Assembly: GCF_000197735.1 (NCBI RefSeq)
Contig: NC_014549.1
Location: forward strand, 1-50,407
Origin: Glutamicibacter arilaitensis Re117
Lineage (GTDB): Bacteria > Actinomycetota > Actinomycetes > Actinomycetales > Micrococcaceae
Reading direction: 5' to 3'
Length of the DNA stretch: 50,407 nucleotides
Part shown: positions 24,962 to 32,454 of the stretch, in pieces
How positions within the stretch are numbered: the first letter of the stretch is position 1
How the letters are laid out: the number at the start of each line of letters is the position of its first letter
Translations under genes and position numbers: made by a program
Notes under the pieces: model-generated
The model's input: only the letters and a program-made list of their open reading frames with translations
The model's database searches: none
Told to the model about the DNA's origin: nothing

Positions 24962-25207
24962 ATGGACGAGAAGTTTGATATTGAGGAACGGTGGCCGGAA
25001 CTGTTTGCGCAGCTTGATGCCACCCAGCGCAATGCCGTTCGGCAGTCACTAGCCGCGGCCTGGCATGAGGGATGGGTCCCGAACCGCGAGGACGTCGAGA
25101 ACCTGACCGACGAGGCCCGCGGCGCGATCGACGAGGCCGAGTATCTGCGCCGTGTTGACGCGGCGGCTGAGCGGCATCGGTCCGGTGCTCATGTGGTGAC
25201 CAATTGA
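24962..25207 (+). CDS. VbhA-like antitoxin of a Fic toxin
   Basis: 81 aa. Small helical antitoxin of class I Fic modules, where a separate protein inserts an inhibitory helix next to the ATP site. The inhibitory motif [S/T]xxxE[G/N] appears as AAAWHEGW (Glu36-Gly37), with Ala at the usual Ser/Thr position. It ends in TGA overlapping the TTG start of fic, so toxin synthesis is coupled to antitoxin synthesis. GGAGCC lies upstream of the ATG. Confidence 0.8.
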   Translation: MDEKFDIEERWPELFAQLDATQRNAVRQSLAAAWHEGWVPNREDVENLTDEARGAIDEAEYLRRVDAAAERHRSGAHVVTN

Positions 25208-26022
25208 CCGATTTTGATACTTGGGAGTCGTATTTCTATCCTCCGCCGGATCATGCGACGATGCGGAATCTGCTGGGTGAGCGTGACCCGGCGGTGTTGG
25301 CCCAGAAAGAGTATGGTCGCACTGCTTGGCGGCAGCGACAGCTTAACGCTGATCCGTCCCTGGTTGCCCACACGTACGATGCTGAGCACCTGCGTACGAT
25401 CCATCGGCACTTGTTCCAGGACGTTTATGAGTGGGCGGGGGAGTATCGCACCCAGAATATGAGCAAGGGCAATGCGATGCGTGGTTTTGCTGATGTGTAT
25501 TCGGGCGAGATCGACCGCTACCTGGCCGATGCTCAGCGTCTGGTGCAGCAGACCGATTGGGGCCGGTTGGACCGCGAGCAGTTCGGTGCTGCGGCGGCCA
25601 ATGTTTTCGCTCATGTGAACCAGGCCCATCCATTCCGGGAAGGCAATGGGCGTTCCTCGAAGGTGTTCATGGAGCATGTGGCTCAGCAATCCCGCTTTAC
25701 TTTGGACTATGCGCGGGTGAGCCCGCAGGTGTGGAATCAGGCGTCGGAGTTCAGTGCTCCGGATCTTGGCCGGTATGAGGTGGTACCGGATTCGCTGGTG
25801 CCGGTGTTCGGGCATATCGCGGTCGAGCGGACTCCGACGGCAACGCCAGGGGTCGACCCGGCGGCGCTGGCCCGGTCACCACTGAGCGCCAGTTATCCCA
25901 AGGCGCCTGGTTCCTCCAAGGATTCTGACCGGAGCGCTCCTACGGGGCAGCAGTCCCCGCCACGTGGCGCTGGTAGGCCTGGGCGCGGGTATGGCACCAA
26001 TGGACCAGGAGTAGGACGATGA
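25204..26022 (+). CDS. fic: Fic-domain AMPylating toxin
   Basis: 272 aa. The Fic motif HPFREGNGR (142-150) is complete; the usual trailing Arg is Lys153. Fic enzymes transfer AMP from ATP to hydroxyls of target proteins, such as topoisomerases for the related VbhT/FicT. The preceding helices (LRTIHRHLFQDVYEWAGEYR) are typical. The last ~65 residues are Pro/Gly/Ser-rich and probably unstructured. The TTG start overlaps the antitoxin stop, and the stop overlaps the recombinase ATG. It probably acts as an addiction module. Confidence 0.92.
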   Translation: MTDFDTWESYFYPPPDHATMRNLLGERDPAVLAQKEYGRTAWRQRQLNADPSLVAHTYDAEHLRTIHRHLFQDVYEWAGEYRTQNMSKGNAMRGFADVYSGEIDRYLADAQRLVQQTDWGRLDREQFGAAAANVFAHVNQAHPFREGNGRSSKVFMEHVAQQSRFTLDYARVSPQVWNQASEFSAPDLGRYEVVPDSLVPVFGHIAVERTPTATPGVDPAALARSPLSASYPKAPGSSKDSDRSAPTGQQSPPRGAGRPGRGYGTNGPGVGR

Positions 26023-26693
26023 GCCACGTTATTGGATATGCGCGGGTGAGCACCAGGGAACAGAATCCCGAGGCCCAGGAAGCGGAGCTGCGAGCGGCCG
26101 GGGCAGCCCGCGTTTATGTTGATCACGGTGAGTCCAGTCGGTTCGAGGACCGGCCGCAGTGGATCGCTTGCCTGGACCATCTGATGGATGGCGATACCCT
26201 CATCATTCGCGCGCTGGATCGCATCGCGGGCAGTGAGCTGATGGCGATTGAAATCATCCGGGACTTGGGCCGCCGCGGCGTACGCATCAAGAGTCTCACC
26301 GAGCCCTTCCTGGACGTTGATACGTCCACACCTATGGGTGAGGCCATTGTGGGCATCATGGCCGTGCTGGCCCAGCTTCGTATCTCGACGATTCGAGAAA
26401 ATACCCGCCGCGGTTTGGCCCACGCGCGAGCCCAGGGCCGTGTCGGCGGACGCCCGTCGGTGATGACAGTGGAGCGGACCGAAGCCGCGGTGAAAATGCG
26501 CGCCGAGGGGCAGAGCATCGCGCACATCGCCAAGGTGCTCGGTGTCGGGTCGTCGTCCGTGTCCCGGGCACTGGCCCGCATCGAAGATGAGCGCGCAGCG
26601 TTCACCTCGATAGTTGATGGAGTCCTGTCCGATCACGTGCCCGACGGGGCACCGCTTGACGGTTCAGACCATTCTTCCCCCTCCTCCCGATAA
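26019..26693 (+). CDS. Serine recombinase (resolvase) coupled to fic
   Basis: 224 aa. Catalytic Ser11 (YARVSTREQ), IIRALDRIAGS, GEAIVGIMAVLAQLRISTIRENTRRGL (E helix), and a C-terminal HTH (SIAHIAKVLGVGSSSVSRALARI). The sequence differs clearly from the resolvase at 20225. ATG 26019 overlaps the Fic stop (ATGA). A large inverted repeat starts 12 bp after its stop. Likely role: multimer resolution, which together with Fic/VbhA supports stable inheritance. Confidence 0.92.
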   Translation: MSHVIGYARVSTREQNPEAQEAELRAAGAARVYVDHGESSRFEDRPQWIACLDHLMDGDTLIIRALDRIAGSELMAIEIIRDLGRRGVRIKSLTEPFLDVDTSTPMGEAIVGIMAVLAQLRISTIRENTRRGLAHARAQGRVGGRPSVMTVERTEAAVKMRAEGQSIAHIAKVLGVGSSSVSRALARIEDERAAFTSIVDGVLSDHVPDGAPLDGSDHSSPSSR

Positions 26694-26704
26694 ATGCCGC
26701 CCTG

Positions 26705-26787
26705 CACACCACAGACCCCCGTCCAGGGTGCGGCGTAGCCGCATCACGCAGTGACGCGAAGCGCCCTTGACGGGGGTCTGTGGTGTG
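26705..26787. repeat. 19-bp perfect inverted repeat with 45-bp loop after the recombinase
   Basis: CACACCACAGACCCCCGTC (26705-26723) pairs exactly with 26769-26787, and pairing extends inward by a further 8 bp with two mismatches. It could be a terminator of the fic operon, a recombination site, or part of oriT. There is no T run after it. Confidence 0.7.
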
Positions 26788-26922
26788 TAATCATTTGGGC
26801 ATCGGGGGGAGGGGAACCACTACCACCGAGGCCGTGCAAGGGCCGCGATATTCTCACTGCAACATTTCGACGTAAAGGTGACTTGCGGCCGGTGTGCGGG
26901 CGGTCAGTCAGGGTCCCGCTGT

Positions 26923-26976
26923 CCACCTGTGGGCGGGACAAGACCGAAGGAAATATCTTGTGCCGTCCACAGGTGG
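26923..26976. other. oriT candidate A: 21-bp inverted repeat with a MOBP-like nic sequence
   Basis: Arms 26923-26943 and 26956-26976 (beginning CCACCTGTGG) match in 19 of 21 positions with a 12-nt loop. TATCTTGT at the loop edge (26954-26961) is one base from the MOBP nic consensus YATCCTGY. It lies ~1 kb before the relaxase gene. Nic assignment is tentative and would place the nick on the + strand. Confidence 0.4.
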
Positions 26977-26989
26977 TCAGGGGGCTAGA

Positions 26990-27385
26990 TTACGAACTAG
27001 ACGATGATTCTTCGACGCCCTGTGGGGCGTCTTTTTCATTGGAAACTGAATCGGTCTGCGCGGCAGACTTCGGCCCAGTTTTACGTGTGGAACGGCGACG
27101 GGCGCGAACCTTCTTGTCCGGCTCGGCGTAGCCGATTTTCCGCAACTCCTCGACTGACCATCCGGCGGATATTGCAGCGTTGAACGCCTTGACGTCGTCG
27201 CGCTCAGCATCACCAACTCGTTTCGCAATTTGGGCTTGAATCTCGGCAAGTTCTCGGGCCGTCTTCTCGCGCACATCTGCGAGACTTTGACGCGCTTCTC
27301 CAACCAAGCGGATAGCGCTAATTCGATCTTCCTGGGCACGCCGCGCGCGCTCCACTGCTTCTTCAATACTCGGTTCCTTAGCCAT
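26990..27385 (-). CDS. Small helical, basic-tailed protein next to oriT
   Basis: 131 aa from ATG 27385 (GGAAG ribosome site). The N-terminal ~70 residues are a predicted coiled coil (EEAVERARRAQEDRISAIRL ... ARELAEIQAQIAKRVGDAE). Then comes a short domain (SAGWSVEELRKIGYAEPDKK) and an Arg/Lys-rich stretch (KKVRARRRSTRKTG) ending in a Ser run. It is divergent from the mobC-relaxase operon across the hairpin cluster. Position and composition suggest a relaxosome accessory or oriT-binding protein; no family was recognised. Confidence 0.65.
   Translation of the reverse strand: MAKEPSIEEAVERARRAQEDRISAIRLVGEARQSLADVREKTARELAEIQAQIAKRVGDAERDDVKAFNAAISAGWSVEELRKIGYAEPDKKVRARRRSTRKTGPKSAAQTDSVSNEKDAPQGVEESSSSS
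27014..27036 (+). terminator. Rho-independent terminator, + strand
   Basis: GACGCCC-TGTG-GGGCGTC followed by five T residues. It lies within the 3' coding end of the - strand gene 26990-27385 and would stop + strand transcription coming from the fic operon before it reaches the mobilisation genes. Confidence 0.65.
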
Positions 27386-27521
27386 GCTTCCATCGTACGA
27401 AAGATGCACGGGCGCGTCGATGTTTCGTCGGCATAAAAGAGAATTCGCGGCGGAGCCGCAACCGCTCGCGTCTGCCAACGCGAGAAAAAGAGAAACGGTG
27501 TTCCCGACGGAGCAAGCTATA

Positions 27522-27606
27522 GACTTAGGTCCCCTAAGTCGATTTGTCCTCGACTTCGTGTCGAGGATGGGGCACACTGGAAGTGTGGTCCCCGCACAAG
27601 GCGGGG
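27522..27606. other. oriT candidate B: cluster of four consecutive hairpins upstream of mobC
   Basis: Four dyads follow each other: GACTTAGG/CCTAAGTC (27522-27540), TCCTCGAC/GTCGAGGA (27547-27567), GGGG-CACACT/AGTGTG-CCCC (27569-27593) and CCCCGC/GCGGGG (27590-27606). All have 6-10-bp arms and short loops. Dense dyads between an accessory gene and a divergent mobC-relaxase operon are typical of oriT. The divergent promoters must also lie here. No nic site is assigned. Confidence 0.5.
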
Positions 27607-27638
27607 TCGCTGCGCTGGGCCGAAAGAAGGTGATCCCG

Positions 27639-28040
27639 TTGGGTGACGAACAGACTCCCACAGGTCGCTTGTTCGCGCGCCGACGTCGTGCCAACGTCGA
27701 AGGAGGACGGCAGCACCATCACAAGGTGAAGGTAACGCCCGAAGAAGAAGGCATGCTGCTTCGGCTGGCCGAGGCGCAGCACGTGACCATCCCTCGCCTC
27801 CTCGTTGAGTCTGCTCTGGCATCGGAGGCCTCCGAGACTCCCACGGAACGAAAGCAAGCGATGGCTGAACTGTTCGCATTGCATCGTCTGTTGGTAGCCA
27901 TCTCCAACAACGTGAACCAGATCGCACGACATACGAATGCCACCGGCGAGGTGCAGCCTGCCACCGTCTCAACGTTGGCTAAGGTCCGTGAAGTTGCCGA
28001 ACGCATTGACGCCGCAATTGATGGGCTGAGCCTGTCATGA
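27639..28040 (+). CDS. mobC: MobC-like relaxosome protein
   Basis: 133 aa from TTG 27639, chosen because GAAGGTGAT lies just before it; the reading frame is open upstream to 27384 and an ATG at 27567 is an alternative. A basic N-terminus (LFARRRRANVEGGRQHHHKVKV) precedes an RHH-like segment (TPEEEGMLLRLAEAQHVTIPRLLVESAL) and the MobC signature region (LFALHRLLVAISNNVNQIARHTN). It would bind oriT and help the relaxase open the strands at nic. Its stop overlaps the relaxase ATG. Confidence 0.8.
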   Translation: MGDEQTPTGRLFARRRRANVEGGRQHHHKVKVTPEEEGMLLRLAEAQHVTIPRLLVESALASEASETPTERKQAMAELFALHRLLVAISNNVNQIARHTNATGEVQPATVSTLAKVREVAERIDAAIDGLSLS

Positions 28041-29746
28041 TGCCGAACATTGTGCGCGGTGATCGCATGGCCGGTTTGATGACCTACCTGGCTGGTCCGG
28101 GGCGTTCCAATGAACACACCGAACCGCACCTTGTAGCCGGTGATCCGGCCATGATGGCCTGGCACGATGATGCCGAGTTGAGCCGTGATGCTGCTCTGGC
28201 AATTGCACGACACCTCGACCGTCCGCGCAAGGCCTTTGAGGTGGAAGTCAACGGCGGTCACGTCTGGCACTGTTCCCTGTCGCTGCGCGCCGATGAAGGT
28301 GCGCTCTCCGATGAAAAGTGGAACGAGATTGCCAACGACTTCGTGAAGGCCATGGGCTTCGACGACAACGAAGGAACCAAGGCACCTTGCCGCTGGGTTG
28401 CCGTTCATCACGGAGTGTCAAAGAACGGCAACGACCACATACACCTGGCCGTGAATCTGGTTCGCGAGGATGGCACCAAGGCCTCTGTCCATAATGACTT
28501 CCGCCGCGCGCAGGCCGCCGCTCGTGCTCTTGAAGTAGAGCATGGTTTGGAACCGTTGGAATCTGCCCAGGCGCAACGCGCGACCCGCGGTTATGACCCT
28601 GCCGAACGGGAAGCCCAGGCATGTTCCCGCGCCCGGGCAAAGTACGAACGCACCCGTGCCAAGCAGGGCAAGAAATCTCCATCGTGGGAGAACCTTTCCG
28701 GGGCCGACCGTAAGGCGCACATCGCTGCCGAGCTGCGCACTGACCAGCCTCGTTTCCTAATGTCTTTGAAGGTGCGGGCCGCCTCGACTGCAAGTAACAG
28801 TGAAGCGGAATTCGTGCGCCGCATGCGCCGTGACGGTCTGCTGGTTCGCGCTCGGTTTGCCGACGGACGAACCGACGTCGTGACTGGCTATTCGGTGGCC
28901 GAACGTCCCGAGGCCGGAGAACGGCCGATCTGGTACGGCGGGGGACACCTTGGCCGTGATCTGACGCTGCCACGGTTACGTGATGGCTGGCCCGATACTC
29001 CCACCGGAGCAACCGAGGCCGCGGCCGAATGGAACGCTGCGAAGCGCGGCCGCCGCGTCGTCGCGCCGGGCCGCGAAGCACACGAACCCAATCCGGAATT
29101 GTGGGATCAGCGCAACGCTGAACTACGCGAGCTGGTGGACCGGCTGCGCGCTGTTCCAGTCGATGACCGCGACACCTGGGCGACCGTGGCACGCCAAACC
29201 TCCGGGGCCTTGGCCGCATGGTCTAACGCGACCGAGCGCACGCCCGGAGACCTCGCTGCCGCTGCCGAAGCGTTGTCTCGTTCCGCGCAAACGTATGAAC
29301 GTACCGTAAGCCCCCAAAAGGCCGGCACCGTTGCCCTGTCCGGTGCAGCCATGCTCTTGGCCAGCGCCGCCCGTGGCGGACAGGGCACTGTCGCCCAGGC
29401 GGCGATGGTGCGCCAGCTCTTGCGTCTGACCCAGGCAGTGCATGACGCCTGTGTGGCAGGGCAGCAAGCACGGCAAGCGAAGCTGCTGGCCGAGGACACT
29501 CGCGCGCGGCTGGTCCGCGTTCGTGATGCCATGCCTCAGGTGCCTACCGCAACCAAGGGCAGCGCCACGGCAACCCTTGAACGCCCGCGCACGCTCGATC
29601 CCGAGGCACAGGCCATGCTTGACCGGCTGCACGCCGGGCAGGGTAAGCCCGCTACCGCGGCGGCTTCACCCATCCCCAACAAGATCGAGCCAGTCAAGAC
29701 CCATCAGACCACCAAGCCGGGTACGGACCGCGGCCCGGAACGATAG
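28037..29746 (+). CDS. Conjugative relaxase (HUH family, MOBP-like)
   Basis: 569 aa. N-terminal HUH endonuclease: YLAGPGRSNEHTEPHLVAGD with Tyr17 as the likely nucleophile, and the metal-binding triad in VAVHHGVSKNGNDHIHLAVN (HIH at 134-136). It nicks oriT, stays bound to the 5' end and pilots the strand into the recipient. The region after residue ~200 is helical and hydrophilic, without a recognised helicase or primase domain. This sequence type is typical of actinobacterial plasmids with VirD4-like coupling proteins. ATG 28037 overlaps the mobC stop. Confidence 0.92.
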   Translation: MMPNIVRGDRMAGLMTYLAGPGRSNEHTEPHLVAGDPAMMAWHDDAELSRDAALAIARHLDRPRKAFEVEVNGGHVWHCSLSLRADEGALSDEKWNEIANDFVKAMGFDDNEGTKAPCRWVAVHHGVSKNGNDHIHLAVNLVREDGTKASVHNDFRRAQAAARALEVEHGLEPLESAQAQRATRGYDPAEREAQACSRARAKYERTRAKQGKKSPSWENLSGADRKAHIAAELRTDQPRFLMSLKVRAASTASNSEAEFVRRMRRDGLLVRARFADGRTDVVTGYSVAERPEAGERPIWYGGGHLGRDLTLPRLRDGWPDTPTGATEAAAEWNAAKRGRRVVAPGREAHEPNPELWDQRNAELRELVDRLRAVPVDDRDTWATVARQTSGALAAWSNATERTPGDLAAAAEALSRSAQTYERTVSPQKAGTVALSGAAMLLASAARGGQGTVAQAAMVRQLLRLTQAVHDACVAGQQARQAKLLAEDTRARLVRVRDAMPQVPTATKGSATATLERPRTLDPEAQAMLDRLHAGQGKPATAAASPIPNKIEPVKTHQTTKPGTDRGPER

Positions 29747-29761
29747 GATAGGGGGCCGATC

Positions 29762-30622
29762 ATGGCCGAGGAATCAGATGGAATTGAGGAAGCCTTCGAA
29801 GGCCAATTGAGAGTCCTGGTCACCGCTGCCGGGCAAATTGCCGAACGGATGGCCCGAGCGCGCGAGGATGCATTGCGTCGAGCGCAAGCGGCCAGCGAGC
29901 AGGAAGCGCGCGAGCTGCAATCCCGGTTCGCCGCAGAGCAGCGTGCCGCCCGTGTGGAGATGAGCAATGTTCATCGCGCGGAGTGGTGGGACCGGGCCAC
30001 CCCGGAACAGATCGGCCACACGTATCAGGTGGCCCGCGCCTGGTCCAAGGAAGAACCCGAAGCGGTTCGAGCTGAACAGCGGATGCGCGATGAACTGCGC
30101 ACCCGCTACTCGGTCGACGTCGAGAGTGCGGGAGCGGACCCCGAAGCCGTTCGCCAGGCTGTCCAACGCGAGCTGGCCAAATCCGAGCATGACAGGGCGG
30201 CCGCGGCCGCCGAACAGTCACGCTCCGAGCAGGAACGAGCTGAAGCGCAACGGCTGATGACGATGGCAGACCAGGACGAGCGCCGGGCCGAGGAATCCCG
30301 GGCTGCTGCCGTACATGAGCCGGACCCCGAGGAACGCGTGCGTGCCGCCGCCGAAGCTGAACAGCACGAGGCAGAGGCCGCCCGTGCCCGAGAGGACGGG
30401 CGCACCGTTTACGACAGTGCCGAGCGCCGTGCAGGCACCGCCCAGAGCCTCGAAGCCCAAGGTATTGACCGCGAGGTGGTGGCCACACGCCTGCGGGCAG
30501 ACGTCAGCCAGGGAAAACCCGCCACCGAGGCCGTCAAGGGCGCCGGGAAGTCCAAAGCACCCAAGGCCCGTAAGACCCGCGGCCATGGCACCCAAGTCCA
30601 ACGAGCGGGCCTGGATCGGTGA
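29762..30622 (+). CDS. Long coiled-coil protein of the mobilisation operon
   Basis: 286 aa, very rich in Ala, Glu, Arg and Gln. Nearly the whole sequence from residue ~20 to 240 is predicted helical/coiled coil (RAREDALRRAQAASEQEARE and similar), with one more globular patch (HRAEWWDRATPEQIGHTYQVARAWS) near residue 80. Basic Lys-rich tail (GKSKAPKARKTRG). It starts 15 bp after the relaxase stop. Probably helps the relaxosome or couples it to the secretion channel; function not known. Confidence 0.75.
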   Translation: MAEESDGIEEAFEGQLRVLVTAAGQIAERMARAREDALRRAQAASEQEARELQSRFAAEQRAARVEMSNVHRAEWWDRATPEQIGHTYQVARAWSKEEPEAVRAEQRMRDELRTRYSVDVESAGADPEAVRQAVQRELAKSEHDRAAAAAEQSRSEQERAEAQRLMTMADQDERRAEESRAAAVHEPDPEERVRAAAEAEQHEAEAARAREDGRTVYDSAERRAGTAQSLEAQGIDREVVATRLRADVSQGKPATEAVKGAGKSKAPKARKTRGHGTQVQRAGLDR

Positions 30623-30701
30623 GAACAGAAACGATTTGGACAGTGAAGTTGCCCATTCATTGAATTGCAGCTAGGTAAAATATTTTGAAAGGCCTTCAGC
30701 G

Positions 30702-31145
30702 TTGGAAAATTACGTTAAAGAACGTCTAAAGTCACAGATCCTATCGCTGCCGATATTCATTGTAATTGCATTCATGGTTGATCTGATTTGGCACATGACT
30801 GAAGCTACGCCGCTTGGGTTTACTACCCTGTGGGCCGGTATTCTTGTTCCTTGTACTGCCGTCTTGATCTTTGCCACCGTACCGACCTTGATTAAGAAAA
30901 CTCGATCCGTGGTACGTGATCTGATCGGTGTCTTTCTCGGCGCGACACTGTTTGGCGTAATTGCCAGTCTCCCCGTCTGGAGTTCGACAGCAGGACTAAG
31001 TGATGTTGCTCGGGGAGACTACGCATCAGGTGTGATGCTGTCACCGTTTATGGGATTGATCGTCGTAGCGATCTTTGCTATTTCCTCGGGATTTTTTGAA
31101 TACCTATTGCATCGACGTATTCGGACCCGCAGCACGAAAAGGTAG
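30702..31145 (+). CDS. Small membrane protein, about four membrane segments
   Basis: 147 aa from TTG 30702 with GAAAGG upstream. Hydrophobic helices at about residues 12-30, 40-62, 72-95 and 112-135, with a basic C-terminus (HRRIRTRSTKR) suggesting a cytoplasmic end. Lower GC than its neighbours. No family recognised. Possibly an entry-exclusion or transfer accessory protein given its place between the mobilisation and T4SS operons, but this is a guess. Confidence 0.65.
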   Translation: MENYVKERLKSQILSLPIFIVIAFMVDLIWHMTEATPLGFTTLWAGILVPCTAVLIFATVPTLIKKTRSVVRDLIGVFLGATLFGVIASLPVWSSTAGLSDVARGDYASGVMLSPFMGLIVVAIFAISSGFFEYLLHRRIRTRSTKR

Positions 31146-31264
31146 ATCATTCGGTAAGGGTGAGTCGAACCAGGTAGCCACTGAACTACGGCTTTATTGA
31201 CGCCATTGGAAATGATTACGTTGTTGACGTAACGACCCGGTTCTAAGTAACAGGCACAAGACAG

Positions 31265-31293
31265 GGACCGCACCTACCAGGTGCGGTCCCTCT
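31265..31293. terminator. Hairpin terminator between convergent genes
   Basis: AGGGACCGCACCT and its exact complement form a 13-bp stem with a 3-nt loop. It lies between the convergent ends of 30702-31145 and the - strand T4SS operon, so it probably stops both; T-rich sequence after the stem is short. Confidence 0.75.
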
Positions 31294-31304
31294 CATGTTG
31301 CCGG

Positions 31305-31667
31305 TTACGTTGCAGGTGAAGGCATCGGTTCCAACCGGCGTACGAACTTCACCAACAAGCCCAAGACCAGGAAGCCGATGAACAGCCCTCCCAGGCCAGC
31401 GGGCACGGTCCAAAGCCATAGCCAGGCATTCGTCTGTGCGTGTGGGTACATCGCAGAAACGAGAATGGACGGGGTGCTGATGATGGCCAAAGCCATGACG
31501 GCAGCGGGCAAGCTGGCCACCAGGGCCTTGGCGGAGCCAGCAAGAACGTTCTCAGAAGGCATGACGTGCTTGAAGGTATTGCGGCCCAAGCACCAAAGCG
31601 CCATGAGGCTGGTGGTCAACAATGACCACCAAAGAGCGTATCCAGTGACTTGTATTGCTTCGTTCAT
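31305..31667 (-). CDS. Small membrane protein at the end of the T4SS operon
   Basis: 120 aa with three predicted membrane helices at about residues 8-28, 48-70 and 80-108; short basic tail (KFVRRLEP). A GAGGAAA ribosome site precedes ATG 31667. It follows the DUF4913 gene by 34 bp and is the last gene of the - strand operon. Function unknown; a role in transfer or exclusion is inferred from position. Confidence 0.7.
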   Translation of the reverse strand: MNEAIQVTGYALWWSLLTTSLMALWCLGRNTFKHVMPSENVLAGSAKALVASLPAAVMALAIISTPSILVSAMYPHAQTNAWLWLWTVPAGLGGLFIGFLVLGLLVKFVRRLEPMPSPAT

Positions 31668-31701
31668 GGTGTTTCCTCACTTTCAGATGATTCGTTGAAA
31701 A

Positions 31702-32454
31702 CTAGCCCGGCCATTCTTCGACGGGTGGTTCCGGTTCCTCCTCCCGCGCTACGCCATCTTTTGTTTCGTGGACTTGGCGTTGGTCAGGGAATAAGCCCTC
31801 CGGCGGCGCTGCATAAGGCAACGGCTGCCCTTTTTTGGACTTGTTTTCGTCGGCGTCCGCTGCCGAGGAAAACGGCCCATCCGGGTCCAGTAAAACCGCC
31901 ATATGGTGGTCCGCGTGGTCACGCCACCACACGCTCATCCCGGTGCTGGGGTCCATGCGCAGATGTTCCCAGGAACGCCACAGCGCTTCCAGACGGATCA
32001 CTGCCTCGTCATATTCCCACCACCGGGCAGCCCAGACCCGCGACCGGCCGTTGATCGCCCGACGATAGACATTGCGCAGGTACTCACGGACAAACTCATC
32101 AACGGAACCGAAGTAAAGGGTTTCCTCTGGTTCAGCCTCGCCCTCGTCGTCCTGGCCTTCTTCAGCCGCGTCGTTGGCCTCGACCTGTTCGGTCACGGCG
32201 GCCACGGCCGCCTGGACAGCTCGCTCCCTGAGGGATTCCAACATCTCCTCAGTCAAGGCTTCATCAACCGCGGACGTGGCCACGTTATTGATCTGCTTAC
32301 GAACCGAGGCCTTGACCGCTGCATCGACATATTCACCGGCAAGCCCGCCAATGTCGAGCCCAAACACCCGCCCAGGCGAGCGGGGAGGATCGGCGGCAGC
32401 GGAAGGCTGCCCCTCGTTTTCGGTGTATTCGTCCTCTCCCCAGTCGCTCATCAT
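31702..32454 (-). CDS. DUF4913 protein of the T4SS operon
   Basis: 250 aa. The DUF4913 domain is at about residues 112-195 (YFGSVDEFVREYLRNVYRR, WAARWWEYDEAVIRLEALWR, WWRDHADHHMAVLLDPDGPF), a family found with actinobacterial conjugation genes and otherwise uncharacterised. A helical segment with a VDEALTEEMLESLRERAVQA stretch and an acidic linker precede it; the tail is Pro/Glu-rich. Start codons ATGATG overlap the coupling-protein stop, so the two are co-translated and may interact. Confidence 0.88.
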   Translation of the reverse strand: MMSDWGEDEYTENEGQPSAAADPPRSPGRVFGLDIGGLAGEYVDAAVKASVRKQINNVATSAVDEALTEEMLESLRERAVQAAVAAVTEQVEANDAAEEGQDDEGEAEPEETLYFGSVDEFVREYLRNVYRRAINGRSRVWAARWWEYDEAVIRLEALWRSWEHLRMDPSTGMSVWWRDHADHHMAVLLDPDGPFSSAADADENKSKKGQPLPYAAPPEGLFPDQRQVHETKDGVAREEEPEPPVEEWPG

